Source: Candidatus Omnitrophota bacterium
Lineage (GTDB): Bacteria; Omnitrophota; Gorgyraeia; 2-02-FULL-51-18; JAGOUK01
Reading direction: 5' to 3'
NCBI GenBank assembly: GCA_015231685.1
Contig: JADGBA010000081.1
Location: 1-5,825, forward strand
DNA length: 5,825 bases
A program made the translations under genes and the position numbers. Positions 4,787-5,825 of the stretch are shown here, piece by piece (positions within the stretch are counted from its first letter, which is position 1; every line of letters begins with the position of its first letter). The notes beneath the pieces are model-generated. The model was given only the letters and a program-made list of their open reading frames with translations, had not been told where the DNA came from and did not search any database.

Positions 4787-5497
4787 ATGGCATTTCTCGG
4801 AGGAGGCACAACCAAACGGAGGGACGAGGTGCGAGCCGCATTGGACCTGGATGAACCGATTGTCATGACGCGTCTGAGGCGCGTGCAAGTCTTTGTCCGG
4901 AGGTATTGGAAGTTCCTGTTGTACGGGATTTCCCTGGCCGTGTCGGCTTCGCTCACCGTGTACACGTTCAACAGCCTGACGATGCTCCGGCAAAACGCCA
5001 CGAACGCGGAGGCGCAGATCGCATCGGCCATGCAGATGCGGCAGAATCTCGTGCCGGCCTTGACCGTCCTCATCCGGCAGTTCACGCGTCATGAGCGCAA
5101 CATCTTCCTGACCGCGGTTCAGGCGCGCGAAGACTCGCTCCGGAACATGGGCGTGGCCGATGAGGCCGCTCAGAAGGTGATGGCGGAGCTTTCCCAAGGG
5201 CCGGTGAGTCCCGGATCTCTAGCCAAGCTGATGGCGGTCGCCGAGAATTATCCGCAGCTTGTTTCCAATCAGGCGTATCAGCTGCTTATTGCCCAGGCCA
5301 CGGAGGCCGAGAAGCGCATCTTCGAACAGCGCCTTCTTTATAACGATGCGGTGAATCTGTACAACACGCGGCTGGCGGTTTTTCCGACCAACATCACGGG
5401 ATTCTTCCTGGGTTTCCGCCAGATGAAGTACTTCGAATGGCTTTCCCGTCCCGAATGGCTTCTGCCGGCGGATGTGATCACCGGTGAGGGGCCCTAA
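4787..5497 (+). CDS. mamQ: MamQ, LemA-family magnetosome membrane protein
   Basis: LemA-family protein of up to 236 residues. There is one membrane segment at about 42-60 after a basic stretch (RLRRVQVFVRRYWK), then a helical domain at about 65-225. LemA marks are ENYPQLVSNQAYQLL (153-167) and the C-terminal signature YNDAVNLYNTRLAVFPTNI (185-203), followed by GFRQMKYFEW. MamQ is one of the proteins essential for magnetosome membrane formation in Magnetospirillum, where it is about 270 residues. Start choice is uncertain: the ATG at 4787 has no good ribosome binding site, whereas an in-frame GTG at 4829 has GGAGGG at 4818-4823 with five-base spacing and would give 222 residues. The membrane segment and domain are unaffected either way. 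Its TAA is directly followed by the mamB ATG. LemA proteins occur in many non-magnetotactic bacteria, so the mam name relies on neighbours. Confidence 0.87.
   Translation: MAFLGGGTTKRRDEVRAALDLDEPIVMTRLRRVQVFVRRYWKFLLYGISLAVSASLTVYTFNSLTMLRQNATNAEAQIASAMQMRQNLVPALTVLIRQFTRHERNIFLTAVQAREDSLRNMGVADEAAQKVMAELSQGPVSPGSLAKLMAVAENYPQLVSNQAYQLLIAQATEAEKRIFEQRLLYNDAVNLYNTRLAVFPTNITGFFLGFRQMKYFEWLSRPEWLLPADVITGEGP
4818..4823 (+). promoter_or_regulatory. Candidate ribosome binding site for an alternative GTG start of mamQ
   Basis: GGAGGG lies five bases before the in-frame GTG at 4829. It is a much better match than anything upstream of the ATG at 4787. A second purine run, GGAGGAGG, at 4799-4806 has no start codon at useful spacing. 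Confidence 0.45.
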
Positions 5498-5825
5498 ATG
5501 GCGGGGAGGTGTAAACAGTGCTATTGGTGCGCCGAGCAGGTCGGGATGATCAACATCTGGGGCAATATCGGCCTCTTTGTGAGCAAGCTCGTCGGCGGGG
5601 TCGCCGGGCGGAGCCAGGCGCTTCTGGCCGATTCGATCCATTCGGTGAGCGACATCGTCGTCGCGGCGCTCGTTCTTGTGGGCCTGAAGATCACAGGCGC
5701 CCCGCCGGATGAGGACCACCGCTGGGGCCACGGACAGATCGAATACATCGTCGCGGCAATTATCGGAATTCTTCTGCTTCTTTGTTCGGTGTCCATCACG
5801 GTGACGGCGGTGTATTCCATTGTCG
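5498..5825 (+). CDS. mamB: MamB, cation diffusion facilitator iron transporter (N-terminal part, cut by window end)
   Basis: The first 109 residues of a CDF transporter, running off the window end. The N-terminus MAGRCKQCYWCAEQVG carries Cys5, Cys8 and Cys11; an N-terminal cysteine pair is also seen in Magnetospirillum MamB. TM1 is about 17-37. TM2 carries LLADSIHSVSDIVV with Asp45, His48 and Asp52, the complete HxxxD half of the transmembrane metal site. PPDEDHRWGHGQIEY (69-83) is the canonical loop with the Asp/His residues of the second site. A third hydrophobic segment starts at about 84. MamB is thought to transport iron into the magnetosome and to be essential for vesicle formation. The ATG at 5498 follows the mamQ stop without a gap, suggesting translational coupling. 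Placement after mamA-mamQ supports mamB over another CDF. About two thirds of the gene, including TM5 and the C-terminal domain, lies outside the window. Confidence 0.85.
   Translation, partial: MAGRCKQCYWCAEQVGMINIWGNIGLFVSKLVGGVAGRSQALLADSIHSVSDIVVAALVLVGLKITGAPPDEDHRWGHGQIEYIVAAIIGILLLLCSVSITVTAVYSIV

Noticed and set aside
4037..5197. Reverse-strand open frame of 386 codons
   Set aside because: It lies opposite mamA and mamQ, which have clear domain signatures; its translation is rich in His/Arg/Leu without any recognisable domain, typical of the antisense of a GC-rich gene.

Overview
The window is part of a magnetosome gene cluster from a magnetotactic bacterium. All genes lie on the + strand, are tightly packed (gaps of 0 to 22 bases, several overlaps), and have high GC and uniform-looking codon use. 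The main evidence is the co-occurrence and order of recognisable mam families: a MamE/O-type trypsin-like protease, MamL (LapA-like), a MamM-position CDF transporter, MamI, MamA (TPR), MamQ (LemA) and the start of MamB (CDF). The order E-L-M-I-A-Q-B matches the relative order in the mamAB operon of Magnetospirillum, except that mamI lies after mamM and other genes are interleaved. The phylum cannot be fixed from sequence alone. The shortened MamE, the unusual MamM and the unfamiliar accessory genes make a well-studied Magnetospirillum unlikely and suggest a less-characterised lineage.

Layout. Positions 1-42 hold only the upstream flank. 43-336 encodes a small excisionase/MerR-type helix-turn-helix protein. 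It overlaps a YugP-like membrane zinc metallopeptidase (333-1025). Next come two small membrane proteins without a known family: a 38-residue anchor plus charged helix (1048-1164) and a 95-residue protein with one membrane segment and a very acidic tail (1157-1444). The mam core follows: mamE-like protease (1448-2410), mamL (2415-2624), mamM-like CDF (2624-3493), an exported rhodanese (3477-3914), mamI (3928-4095), mamA (4109-4777), mamQ (4787-5497) and mamB (5498 to beyond the window end).

How the genes fit together, by family knowledge. MamI, MamL, MamQ and MamB act in forming the magnetosome membrane vesicle. MamB and MamM are the iron-transport CDF pair. MamE-type proteases control maturation of other magnetosome proteins, and MamA coats the finished organelle. 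The rhodanese, the zinc peptidase, the acidic-tailed protein and the HTH protein are accessory candidates for redox or sulfur handling, protein turnover, mineral interaction and regulation respectively; these four roles are inference.

Most notable: the MamM-position transporter has Asn where both acidic metal-site residues of the transmembrane site are expected, while MamB keeps the full TM2 motif. The protease is a lone trypsin domain with an intact triad but no PDZ or haem motifs. An exported rhodanese sits between mamM and mamI. Four of the genes (the 38-residue protein, mamI, the correct N-terminus of mamL, and mamB) are easily missed by length-based gene calling.
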